Below, in pieces: positions 7,485 through 15,505 of a stretch of 29,840 nt of DNA. This stretch comes from CAZXVU01 sp964644465 (GTDB lineage: Bacteria > Chlamydiota > Chlamydiia > Chlamydiales > SM23-39): the NCBI GenBank assembly GCA_964644465.1, contig CAZXVU010000014.1:1-29840 (forward strand), given 5' to 3'. Numbering within the stretch: the first letter of the stretch is position 1; each line of letters begins with the position of its first letter. The translations under genes and the position numbers were made by a program. The notes under the pieces are model-generated. The model was not told the origin of the DNA. It searched no databases and saw nothing but the letters and a program-made list of their open reading frames with translations.

Positions 7485-9646
7485 ACAATGAATAGCATTT
7501 CTCTATACTTTGGTAGGGGCCAAAGAGTGTTGTCGACGATTGTTTCCAGAACATCGACAGACTTCCGCGCCTGTTCCATTCTGGGAGATGCGAGCTCGCA
7601 AAAAACCTTTGCCTTAGCTTCCCATCCTAGATCTTGCGCCTGGCTATGGATTTTTTCCATCTCATCAATATCAGCGATGGCTTGACCAATGGCTTCGGAA
7701 AGCTGTTTCAATGCGCTGATCTGGTGGATATCTGGTTTTAAATCGATCTCTTTCATGGCTGCTAGGGCTTTTGCGCGTCTTTTTTGGTCTTGGATCGCTG
7801 CGGGAAGAATTTGGGTGCGGAAGAGTTCACGCATGATATTCATTTCGATATTCAAAGTCTTAGCATATTGCTCAACAAGGACTTCAAAGCGGCTATGCAG
7901 TTCTTCTTCGGTTAAGATGCCTTGAAAAACGCGGAGAGTTTTGCGGTCGAGCAATTGGGGAAATGCGTGAAAGCTTTTGCGGATGTTGGGCAAGCCGCGG
8001 CGCTCTGCCTCTTCAATCCATTCGGAAGAATATCCATTGCCGCTGAAAAGTACAGGCTGCGCAATTTTCAAGTGTTTTCGCAAGATAGGAATCGCCGCTG
8101 TATACAATCCATCTGGAGATAGGGCTTTGTCTCCCACTACATTGCCGATTTCATCGAGAATGAGCTCCAGGCTGTCGGCGACGATCGCGTTGATGACCGA
8201 GATGGGAAAGGCGCAGTTGGCGGAAGATCCTACCGCTCGGAATTCAAATTTATTCCCCGTAAATGCAAAAAAGGAAGTCCGGTTCCTGTCGGAAGGATCG
8301 GCTTCGTGGTGAGGAATATGGGAAAGGCCAAGATCGATCATCCTGAGAGAATGGGTCTCAGTATTCTTCTCATGAAGGAGTCCTTCAACAATCTGTTCCA
8401 AAGCTTCGCCTAAATAGACAGAGAGAATCGTAGGAGGAGCTTCATTCCCTCCTAAGCGATGATCATTGCCTGCAGATGCGATGCTGGCCCTTAATAACCC
8501 TGCATGTTCATGCACAGCGCGGAGTATGGCTGTAAGTAGAGCGAGAAAAACGAGGCTGTTTTCTTTGGGATCGAGAAGATTGAGGCCGGTATCTGTAGCG
8601 ATCGACCAATTATTATGCTTTCCTGAACCATTGATGAACGCGAAGGGCTTTTCATGGAGAAGGCATGCCAGATCGTGCTTCAAGGCAGTTTGACGCATGA
8701 GTTCCATCAGCAGAATATTGTGATCCACAGCTAAGGAGGCTTTTTCAAATAAAGGGGCAATTTCATGCTGGGCCGGAGCGACTTCATTATGGCGCGTTTT
8801 TACAGGGATGCCGAGACGGATTGCAGCGTCTTCGAACTCCCGCATGTAGGCCAAAATCCGGTCTTTCACCGTTCCGAAGTAATGATCTTCGAGTTCTTGC
8901 CCTTTTGACGGTTTAGCGCCAAAAACAGTTCTTCCTGCGAGCATGAGATCGGGCCGGAGAAGATAGAAGTTTCTGTCGATCGCGAAATATTCTTGTTCGG
9001 CGCCTAAAGTAGAAAAGATCCTATTTGCCGGGATGCCGCAAAGTTTCATCAAACGCATAGCGGCTGCGTTGAGTTTTTCTTCAGAGCGAAGAAGGGCAAT
9101 TTTGTGATCAAGAGCATGTCCTTTCCAGGAAAAGAAAACGGAAGGAATGCATAGAGTGACTCCATCGCCTCCTTCCCAAAGGAACGGGGGAGAAATATCC
9201 CAGGCTGTGTAGCCTCGGGCTTGATGGGTGGACCTAAGGCCGCCAGAAGGAAAAGAAGAAGCGTCAGGCTCCCCTCGCAAAAGCTCTTTGCCGCGGAAAC
9301 GTTCGATCACATTTCCATGAGTGCTCCAATTCAGAAAAGAGTCATGTTTTTCTGCGGAGGCGCCAGTCAGCGGCTGGAACCAATGGGTATAATGGGTGGC
9401 CCCATGTTTAATCGACCAGTCCTTTAAGGCTTCTGCGATGATATCTGCAGAGGCAATGTCGAGCTTTTCCCGCCCTTCCATCGCAGCGATGAGATTCTGA
9501 AAAACTTTCTTCGGAAGAGATTCTTCCATCAATCTCAAGTGAAAAACATGAGATCCAAATTGCACGGAATGTTTGATCTGTTCCGATTCTTGAATGTGAC
9601 GGGTTCTTTTTCCGATAGAGCGAATGGTTTCTAAACGGGCGTTCAT
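7481..9646 (-). CDS. Glutamine synthetase type III (GlnN-like)
   Basis: A large glutamine synthetase (721 aa from the chosen start), the size of the type III family and well above the roughly 450 aa of type I. It makes glutamine from glutamate, ammonia and ATP. Visible motifs (numbered from this start) are the metal-site GAEQEYF at 215-221, HNEVAPAQHE at 286-295 and the NGSGKHNNWS loop at 339-348, followed by the type III-like C-terminal block RTSFFAFTGNKFEFRAVG. The ATG at 9646 overlaps the upstream HAD stop as ATGA, the pattern used elsewhere here; an ATG four codons earlier is also possible. Longer reading into the HAD gene is not credible. It overlaps nadD by ATGA. Confidence 0.93.
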   Translation of the reverse strand: MNARLETIRSIGKRTRHIQESEQIKHSVQFGSHVFHLRLMEESLPKKVFQNLIAAMEGREKLDIASADIIAEALKDWSIKHGATHYTHWFQPLTGASAEKHDSFLNWSTHGNVIERFRGKELLRGEPDASSFPSGGLRSTHQARGYTAWDISPPFLWEGGDGVTLCIPSVFFSWKGHALDHKIALLRSEEKLNAAAMRLMKLCGIPANRIFSTLGAEQEYFAIDRNFYLLRPDLMLAGRTVFGAKPSKGQELEDHYFGTVKDRILAYMREFEDAAIRLGIPVKTRHNEVAPAQHEIAPLFEKASLAVDHNILLMELMRQTALKHDLACLLHEKPFAFINGSGKHNNWSIATDTGLNLLDPKENSLVFLALLTAILRAVHEHAGLLRASIASAGNDHRLGGNEAPPTILSVYLGEALEQIVEGLLHEKNTETHSLRMIDLGLSHIPHHEADPSDRNRTSFFAFTGNKFEFRAVGSSANCAFPISVINAIVADSLELILDEIGNVVGDKALSPDGLYTAAIPILRKHLKIAQPVLFSGNGYSSEWIEEAERRGLPNIRKSFHAFPQLLDRKTLRVFQGILTEEELHSRFEVLVEQYAKTLNIEMNIMRELFRTQILPAAIQDQKRRAKALAAMKEIDLKPDIHQISALKQLSEAIGQAIADIDEMEKIHSQAQDLGWEAKAKVFCELASPRMEQARKSVDVLETIVDNTLWPLPKYREMLFIV

Positions 9647-10263
9647 ATAATTTCCCATTTTTTTTTCTCTGCCAAGACCTTGAGACGCCGATTCGGATTT
9701 ACGACAACAGACAAATTGGCCCATTCTAAAAGGGGCAAATCGTCTTCGCTATCCGTATAGGCGATCGTTTGCTCTTGAGGGAACTGCTTTGCAAATTGCA
9801 GTTTTGCTGTTCCTTCTATTAGGAATGAAATTTCGCACAACCGACCCTCTTTGTCAATTGCATATTCCGTTCCTTGGGCCCGATCGAATCCCAAACGCTC
9901 TGCGATAGGTTTGACTAAAAAACCAGGTGAGCTTGAAAGAAGCAGGGTGTGATGCCCTTTCTCTTTTGCCTCCAAAAATCGATGGAAAACGGGCCTATTT
10001 AAAAAAGGATTCAAGAATTTGTCGAGAAATGGGGAAACGGCCTCCGTAAAAAGAGACAGGGAACGCCCCTGCAAAATGATCTGAAAGACACGAATATGCA
10101 AATCCCGCAAAGTCAACGTATTGCAACAGCGCTGAAGATAAAGTGGAATGATTTTTAGAAGTGTTGCATAGGGCAAAATATTTTGCTTAAGCAGATAAAA
10201 ATAAAAGCTAAAACTTGCATTCTTTCGAACGAGGGTCCGATCGAGATCAAAAATTGAGATCAA
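9643..10263 (-). CDS. HAD-superfamily phosphatase (SerB-like, subfamily IB)
   Basis: A 206-aa haloacid-dehalogenase hydrolase. Motif I is FDLDRT with nucleophile Asp6 and acid/base Asp8; motif II is the serine run at 110-112; Lys154 and the DSEDD box (Asp171, Asp175) complete the active site. A helical cap lies at residues 15-95. Members remove phosphate from phosphoserine or other small phosphates; the substrate here is unknown. The only reasonable start is TTG at 10263, since motif I begins five residues in and no ATG precedes it; GGA lies about 10 bases upstream. A terminator hairpin ends about 12 bases before the start. Its stop overlaps the glutamine synthetase start. Confidence 0.82.
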   Translation of the reverse strand: MISIFDLDRTLVRKNASFSFYFYLLKQNILPYATLLKIIPLYLQRCCNTLTLRDLHIRVFQIILQGRSLSLFTEAVSPFLDKFLNPFLNRPVFHRFLEAKEKGHHTLLLSSSPGFLVKPIAERLGFDRAQGTEYAIDKEGRLCEISFLIEGTAKLQFAKQFPQEQTIAYTDSEDDLPLLEWANLSVVVNPNRRLKVLAEKKKWEII

Positions 10264-10274
10264 AGGTTTTTTCC

Positions 10275-10303
10275 AGAGAAAACCCGCCCTAATTAGAGGC
10301 GGG
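10275..10303 (-). terminator. Intrinsic terminator, GC-rich hairpin plus T tract
   Basis: On the minus strand CCCGCC and GGCGGG form a perfect 6-bp GC stem around a 9-base loop, followed directly by TTTTCTCT. It lies 13 bases after the stop of the coiled-coil gene and just ahead of the HAD start codon. Confidence 0.8.
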
Positions 10304-10316
10304 CAATTTAAAAGGT

Positions 10317-11933
10317 TTACCCTTCGAGTTCAGCGATTTTTTGCTCAATTTCTTGAATACCGCTATTTGCTTTCTCGAGGCGTTCTTTATCTTGGTCTAC
10401 CAATTCATGAATATGCATCGACTTTTCAAAATCAAGGCCCGAGCCGCCCAATGCTTTTCGATGGGCTTCGAGTTGCTCTTTGATTTCCTGTCGGCGCTCT
10501 TTTTTCTGCTTCAAGATCAGACGGAGATTTTCTAGAACTTTTTTCTCATCGTCGCTCAAATTCAGAAGAGAGTGCTCTTTTTTATCGGCTACCAAGTCTT
10601 TGAGAGGGCGCATTTGCCGTTCGAACTGCTGTTTTTCAATTTTATTGAGTTCCAACTGTTCGAGGTCTTGATTGATTTGATTAAAAGCAGACAGAAGTCC
10701 ATCGAGGTCTAACTTCTCCCCTTCTCTTGAGAGGCGGACAATTTCTTCTTTCACAGAAGCGATCTTTTCTTTCTTCAGGCGGAGCTTTTCTTTTTCAGCG
10801 TTCTCTAGATCGCGAGCTTTTTGCTCTTGGGCGCTGATATGAGGAGCGCGTAGACCGGAAAGTTCGTCTCTCAAAGCCCAAACATCGTCGCGATGAAGGG
10901 GTACGCTCCGCATCAATTTTTGAATCTCATCGATTTCATTGTCGAGATCGCGCAATGATAATTCAGCGGATTTCGCTTTCAATTCTTCGATTTTCGTCTG
11001 GATTGTCTGTCTTTGCTCGGAGGAAGCCTGCTTTTTCTGGAGCACTTCTTTCTTATGTGCTTTTTCGAGCACTTTGACTTTGTCCCAGCATTCGCTCAAA
11101 CGCAAACGAGTGCGGCTGAAAACTCCACTGCTTAATGTGAGGAGCTTCGCCATTCCCTGAAGAGCTTTGATCTCTTCCCGTAGAGCATAATAAGGAGCCC
11201 CGATCACTTCATCGCCTTTAAAATGGCTGGATACAAAATGCTCGACATCTTTTTCGAACTCGGCGCTAATCGATTCAATCAACTCTTTTCGTTTGGGGAA
11301 AATATGGTCCCCTAAGTCGGAAAGGCGTTTGAAGAATTTCGATTTAAAGCGGATCCGCATGTCTGTCTTGATGATCTCCTTGCGCAGACCGTTTAAACGG
11401 CTTGCAAGAGTATTCAAGAGGTTGAGCTCTCTTTGGATCTGATTATAGACTTTCGTTTTCTGACGCATCGTGGGAGCTTCAGGAAAAGAGATTTCTCCAG
11501 CTTGAGCAAGAATCGCTTCAAAGTTGGTTACATCATTTTCAATCGCTCGGATAGCAAGGTCGATTTGCTCCATAGCAAACGCGCTTTGCTCTTCCAATAT
11601 TTCTTTTAAGCGGCGCGCTTCGACTGTGAGCTCTACATATTCACCCCAGAGCTTTGAGCGGATCGCCGGATTTAGATTTTCTTTAAAGAACGGAAGGATC
11701 ACCCGGCGCGCTTCCCAAAATTCGCGGAAACGAGGGCTTCCTTCTTGAGAGATCGAGCTGCGCATAAACTGGAGACCGTGAGCGATTTTCTCTTCGGGAG
11801 TTGGAAAAGCTTGCACTTTTTCCGTGAACTCTTTGAAGAGAGGGCTCATTTTCTCCCGGTCTTGGGCCGGTACTTCGGCTTCAGAAGGAGAAGGATCAAT
11901 TTCAGGAAGAGGAGAGTCAGAAGAAGATGTCAT
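10317..11933 (-). CDS. Conserved chlamydial coiled-coil protein (CT768-like by position)
   Basis: A 538-aa, highly charged protein with no signal peptide or membrane helix. An acidic, Pro/Ser-rich tail occupies the first 30 or so residues. Most of the rest, especially residues 270-538, is rich in Glu, Lys, Leu and Gln with heptad-like spacing, indicating long coiled coils. Its position next to the rsbV-miaA side and rsfS-fabF side matches the large coiled-coil gene I recall as CT768 in C. trachomatis, whose function I do not know. The ATG at 11933 has AAGG upstream; the frame extends only to a TTG six codons earlier. It ends in a strong terminator, so it is probably transcribed alone. Confidence 0.82.
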   Translation of the reverse strand: MTSSSDSPLPEIDPSPSEAEVPAQDREKMSPLFKEFTEKVQAFPTPEEKIAHGLQFMRSSISQEGSPRFREFWEARRVILPFFKENLNPAIRSKLWGEYVELTVEARRLKEILEEQSAFAMEQIDLAIRAIENDVTNFEAILAQAGEISFPEAPTMRQKTKVYNQIQRELNLLNTLASRLNGLRKEIIKTDMRIRFKSKFFKRLSDLGDHIFPKRKELIESISAEFEKDVEHFVSSHFKGDEVIGAPYYALREEIKALQGMAKLLTLSSGVFSRTRLRLSECWDKVKVLEKAHKKEVLQKKQASSEQRQTIQTKIEELKAKSAELSLRDLDNEIDEIQKLMRSVPLHRDDVWALRDELSGLRAPHISAQEQKARDLENAEKEKLRLKKEKIASVKEEIVRLSREGEKLDLDGLLSAFNQINQDLEQLELNKIEKQQFERQMRPLKDLVADKKEHSLLNLSDDEKKVLENLRLILKQKKERRQEIKEQLEAHRKALGGSGLDFEKSMHIHELVDQDKERLEKANSGIQEIEQKIAELEG

Positions 11934-11975
11934 ATTTACTGCCTTGGCCAAAAAAAACGAGAATGCAACGAGTAA

Positions 11976-12004
11976 TTTATACGAAGCGGAGTATTTCTTG
12001 AAAG
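11976..12004 (-). promoter_or_regulatory. Possible promoter for the coiled-coil gene
   Basis: On the minus strand TATAAA (-10, 5/6) lies about 43 bases before the ATG at 11933; 17 bases further upstream is only a weak -35, CTTTCA. Position is sensible but the match is modest. Confidence 0.35.
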
Positions 12005-12010
12005 GACTTT

Positions 12011-12020
12011 CATCTAGATG
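12011..12020. repeat. Perfect 10-bp palindrome in a divergent intergenic region
   Basis: CATCTAGATG is self-complementary and lies between the divergent coiled-coil gene and the first MOMP-like gene, upstream of both proposed promoters. It could be an operator half-pair, but a 10-bp palindrome can also arise by chance. Confidence 0.3.
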
Positions 12021-12076
12021 GGTACATAAACCGAGATATTGAAATTTATGAGCCGGGTAGACTCAATAATTTTCTA

Positions 12077-12105
12077 TTTACAAGCATATTTCATTCAGCT
12101 ATGAG
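12077..12105 (+). promoter_or_regulatory. Putative promoter for the MOMP-like gene cluster
   Basis: TTTACA (5/6) and TATGAG (4/6) are spaced by 17 bases, giving a leader of about 23 bases before the ATG at 12135. Confidence 0.5.
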
Positions 12106-12134
12106 AATGATATCTTTTTTTTTAGAGAAAAACC

Positions 12135-13256
12135 ATGAGATGGTCGAAGTTTTTTTGCATCCTGAGTTGCCTGCCAGCCGCTCTTTTTTCTTCTGCTCCC
12201 GACTATGGCCTATTAGTCTCAGCAAGACCTTGCCACGACCCTTGCAATAAATTTTCACCTATTGTGTCGGCTTCCTTTTTGATCTGGCAAGGCAAAACCT
12301 GGGGGTTTGACTTCGCGGCGAAGTCTTTTGTTCCCAATACTCCCGGGGCTCCCCAACAAAATCTCAGTGAAAAACTTTTTTTTCCAGATTTTGCTTGGAG
12401 GCCAGGATTTAAGCTCAACTTGGGATACGCTCTTCCCTATGATGGCTGGGACACAATCGCAAATTGGACCTATTATCACGATAAATTAACAAACCTCAAA
12501 AAGCATTTCGATTCACAAATAGGACCTCAAGGACTGGGGATCATTCCTCTTTGGAAGTATCCCTTCTTCAATATCTCCGATGGAAACCCAATTCGCTATA
12601 GAACGGCTTCGGCAAACTGGAAACTCTTTTTCAATGCTGTGAACTGGGAGCTTGGACGTCTTTTCTTTCCCTCATCAGCACTGCCTACGCGACTTCATAT
12701 TGGGGCAAAAGGGGCCTGGATCCGGCAGCATTACTACGCTAAATATGGCGAAGGGAATACTGTTTCGGGCTTTTATATCAATCCTGCAAGCCTAGTACCC
12801 AATACGTTCGAACTTGTTTCCAGCAGATTTGATTTCAAGAGCAAACAATGGGGATTGGGACCCCGAACAGGAATTGAGTCAAGATGGGATCTTTTTTATG
12901 GCCTCCGTCTGATTGCAAATGGAGCTGTTTCCATTCTTTACTCATTTTTCCATACACAAGGCAGATACTCTGACGAGATTCACGAGCCGACTTTGCCCCT
13001 CACCGAAGCTTCTATGAAGAATAAGGAAGAATTCCAAGAATTAACTCCTGTAGTTGAAGCAATGCTCGGATTGGATTGGAGCGCCTGTTTCTGGCAAAAA
13101 ACCGTGAATTTCTTATTTGGCTATGAATGGCAATATTGGTGGTCTGTCAACCATGCAAGGCGCAATTACGTTCAAACGCTTCCTGGAGAGACATTTGATA
13201 TGAAAGGAGACTTGCAAATGCATGGATTGACGACTTCTATAAGACTCGATTTTTAA
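12135..13256 (+). CDS. MOMP-like outer-membrane beta-barrel protein 1
   Basis: A 373-aa precursor with an N-terminal signal peptide (hydrophobic to about residue 18, likely cut after SSA near 21). The mature part is rich in aromatic and alternating hydrophobic segments typical of a beta barrel and ends in Phe, the signal for outer-membrane assembly. Two Cys near the mature N terminus (33 and 37) and one late (Trp-Ser-Ala-Cys) recall disulfide-linked chlamydial porins. The last strand, GDLQMHGLTTSIRLDF, matches those of the next two genes. Likely role: porin or structural outer-membrane protein. First gene of a three-gene plus-strand cluster, with a promoter just upstream and only a weak ribosome site. 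Overall family call is firm; pore activity is inferred. Confidence 0.82.
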   Translation: MRWSKFFCILSCLPAALFSSAPDYGLLVSARPCHDPCNKFSPIVSASFLIWQGKTWGFDFAAKSFVPNTPGAPQQNLSEKLFFPDFAWRPGFKLNLGYALPYDGWDTIANWTYYHDKLTNLKKHFDSQIGPQGLGIIPLWKYPFFNISDGNPIRYRTASANWKLFFNAVNWELGRLFFPSSALPTRLHIGAKGAWIRQHYYAKYGEGNTVSGFYINPASLVPNTFELVSSRFDFKSKQWGLGPRTGIESRWDLFYGLRLIANGAVSILYSFFHTQGRYSDEIHEPTLPLTEASMKNKEEFQELTPVVEAMLGLDWSACFWQKTVNFLFGYEWQYWWSVNHARRNYVQTLPGETFDMKGDLQMHGLTTSIRLDF

Positions 13257-13265
13257 GGAACACGT

Positions 13266-14378
13266 ATGCGTTGGATACTTTTGTTTTCTTTGTTCCTAAG
13301 ATCATTTCTTACTGCATTGGATACGGGTCCAGGTACTACCTGCATGCAATATGATGGTTGCTTTGGAAGGCTCTATCCTGCTACGCCCTGTTTCAATCCT
13401 TCCGATCCCTGCAGCTTCGTCCTGACATGCGATGCAAGCCTTCTCGCTTGGCAAGCAAGAGAAGACGGGCTAGCTTTCGCATTGAAAAATTCCGCTTCTG
13501 CGCCAATAGGTCGCAGTAATATCGATGGAAGCCTCATCGATTTGGAATTCAATTGGGAACCAGCAGTCAAAGTAAATTTAGGAATTGTTTTTCCAGATCG
13601 TTCTTGGGACTTCGATGTGAGATGGACATTTTTCTATACGCACTCGCAACACGACTCTCATGCTGCGCCCAATATCAATTCAAAAGGGCTGCTCCCTCTG
13701 TGGGTTCTTCCAAATATCAATACGCCAAATATATCTCCCATCAGCTATGCAACCGCTAAAGCTTCTTGGCAGCTTCACCTGAATACATATGATATTGAAC
13801 TCGGATATCAAGCCTTTTTAACCCCGTGCCTTTCTTTTCGCTTCGATGGCGGGTTGAAAGGGGTGTTTATCCATCAGCGATTTCGCGTTTCATATGAAGG
13901 GGGAATTAGCCCAGCAACAATTCAGCCTCTTTCTTCTCATACCGTCATTAAAAACAATTCCTGGGGAATTGGCCCGCGGATCGGATTCGATTCGAAATGG
14001 CGTCTCGGATACGGCCTCTCTTTTCTTGGAAAAATCGCAAGTTCTTTGTCCCTCAGTCAATTTGAAGTCACCAGAAGGGACTTCAATACCGGTGTGATCG
14101 GAGGAGGAATATTGCAAACTAAAAACTCATTCTTTAAAGAAAGCGTTTGGGTCGTCCGCCCTGTTCTTGAAACATCATTGGGATTCAGTTGGGACACTTG
14201 CTATGGATGCAAAAAACAATATTCTTTTGGCATCCTTGCGAATTATGAACTCCAATATTTCTGGGAACAAAATTTGATGGGCATGCTTGTCGACGAATCT
14301 CTTTTTTATAACGCCTTCCAGCCTCGTGGAGACCTTCATCTTCATGGAGCCACCCTCACCTTCCATTTTGGATATTAA
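13266..14378 (+). CDS. MOMP-like outer-membrane beta-barrel protein 2
   Basis: A 370-aa paralogue of the preceding gene, starting 9 bases after its stop behind AAGGAA. The signal peptide covers roughly residues 1-17. The mature N terminus is strikingly Cys-rich (five Cys between residues 26 and 55), with two more near the end (CYGC). Shared blocks with its neighbours include WQAREDGLAFALKN near residue 62, WGIGPRIGFDSKW in the middle and the last strand GDLHLHGATLTFHFGY, which ends in an aromatic residue. The Cys pairs suit an outer membrane stabilised by disulfide links, as in Chlamydiae. Probably a porin; specificity unknown. Confidence 0.82.
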   Translation: MRWILLFSLFLRSFLTALDTGPGTTCMQYDGCFGRLYPATPCFNPSDPCSFVLTCDASLLAWQAREDGLAFALKNSASAPIGRSNIDGSLIDLEFNWEPAVKVNLGIVFPDRSWDFDVRWTFFYTHSQHDSHAAPNINSKGLLPLWVLPNINTPNISPISYATAKASWQLHLNTYDIELGYQAFLTPCLSFRFDGGLKGVFIHQRFRVSYEGGISPATIQPLSSHTVIKNNSWGIGPRIGFDSKWRLGYGLSFLGKIASSLSLSQFEVTRRDFNTGVIGGGILQTKNSFFKESVWVVRPVLETSLGFSWDTCYGCKKQYSFGILANYELQYFWEQNLMGMLVDESLFYNAFQPRGDLHLHGATLTFHFGY

Positions 14379-14380
14379 AG

Positions 14381-15505
14381 ATGAAAAAATTGTTTTTTTT
14401 CCTGTTCATCTCTGGACTACTTGCGGCTAACGAACCCTCTCTAAAAACTTGCGCCCCAGAAAACTGCATCTATCTGCCAGCCTCTAAGAACTGCCATGGA
14501 TCCCAAGATGATCTTGACCAAAGGAATGTCTATACCTATCTCGATTTTCTCTATTGGGAAGGAACTGAGCGGGGCCTTGAGTTTGCTCTTAAAAACAAAG
14601 GTTCTCAATTCGCCCAGGATATTTCCATCTATCAACCGGGATTTAGCTTCGAACCGGCTTTCCGTATAGGCGCCGGGTATCATCTGCCCCATGATGATTG
14701 GAACCTGGAATTCTCCTATGCTCTATTTAGAGAAAGCACGATCGATCATGTGCGACAGGATTTCAATCTTGCGGCCCCCGCAGGTCCAGGAATTATGGCT
14801 GTTTGGACAAGTTCGGTCGCGTTTCAAGGTTTAGGACAAGGCGCCCGATGGGAAAATGCCGAGGCGAAATGGAAAATCCACACGAACTTTTTTACGCTTC
14901 TTCTCTCTCATCGCCTTTGCACCAGCTCCGCTCTTTCCTTCGAACCCGCAGTGGGGCTCAATTTGGCCCTTCTGCAACAGCGTTTTGAGGTCAATTATAC
15001 CAATGGAAATATCCTCACGCAGCCTGCGACATTGGATCTGGTCGATCTTCTCAGCAGCAAGATCGCCATGAAAAACAGAAGTTTCAACCTAGGTCCGATG
15101 TTCAGCATCTTGACGCGATGGAACGTGGAACGGCATGTCGATCTTTTTGGAAAGCTATCAGGTTCTTTGCTCGCTTCCCATTTCGACATCGGCCGCCACG
15201 AAACCGATGTGAGCTTTGATACAGCGGCCCTTGCCTTTTTCTTTGATACTTTGCGTGAAAGGAATGATTTCTGGACCTGCCGTCCTCAGACAGCCCTTTC
15301 TCTGGGGATTGTGTGGAACAACTGCGTTTGCCGTAAAAATAGCGTCATCAACTACGGTTTCAGCGCAGCCTATGAAGCACAAACCTGGTGGAAGCAGAAT
15401 ATGTTCTTCCGGTTTATCGATGAAATGAACGGAGCGATGATTGCACCGACGCAAGGAAGCCTATTTTTCCACGGCCTGACCCTCGACGCCTTTGTCGATT
15501 TCTAG
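14381..15505 (+). CDS. MOMP-like outer-membrane beta-barrel protein 3
   Basis: The third paralogue, 374 aa, begins two bases after the previous stop, so the three genes are certainly co-transcribed. The signal peptide is residues 1-16 (ends LLAA). Three Cys lie at 24-38 and a CVC pair near residue 312. The WEGTERGLEFALKN segment near residue 59 parallels WQAREDGLAFALKN in gene 2, and the last strand again ends HGLTLDAFVDF. Its TAG stop shares the palindrome CTAG with the stop of miaA on the other strand, leaving no room for a terminator between them. Role as for its neighbours: porin-like outer-membrane protein. Confidence 0.82.
   Translation: MKKLFFFLFISGLLAANEPSLKTCAPENCIYLPASKNCHGSQDDLDQRNVYTYLDFLYWEGTERGLEFALKNKGSQFAQDISIYQPGFSFEPAFRIGAGYHLPHDDWNLEFSYALFRESTIDHVRQDFNLAAPAGPGIMAVWTSSVAFQGLGQGARWENAEAKWKIHTNFFTLLLSHRLCTSSALSFEPAVGLNLALLQQRFEVNYTNGNILTQPATLDLVDLLSSKIAMKNRSFNLGPMFSILTRWNVERHVDLFGKLSGSLLASHFDIGRHETDVSFDTAALAFFFDTLRERNDFWTCRPQTALSLGIVWNNCVCRKNSVINYGFSAAYEAQTWWKQNMFFRFIDEMNGAMIAPTQGSLFFHGLTLDAFVDF

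Noticed and set aside
9647..9724. A 26-residue extension of glutamine synthetase into the HAD gene
   Set aside because: The segment is the out-of-frame end of the HAD gene; the ATGA overlap at 9643-9646 matches the coupling pattern of neighbouring genes.
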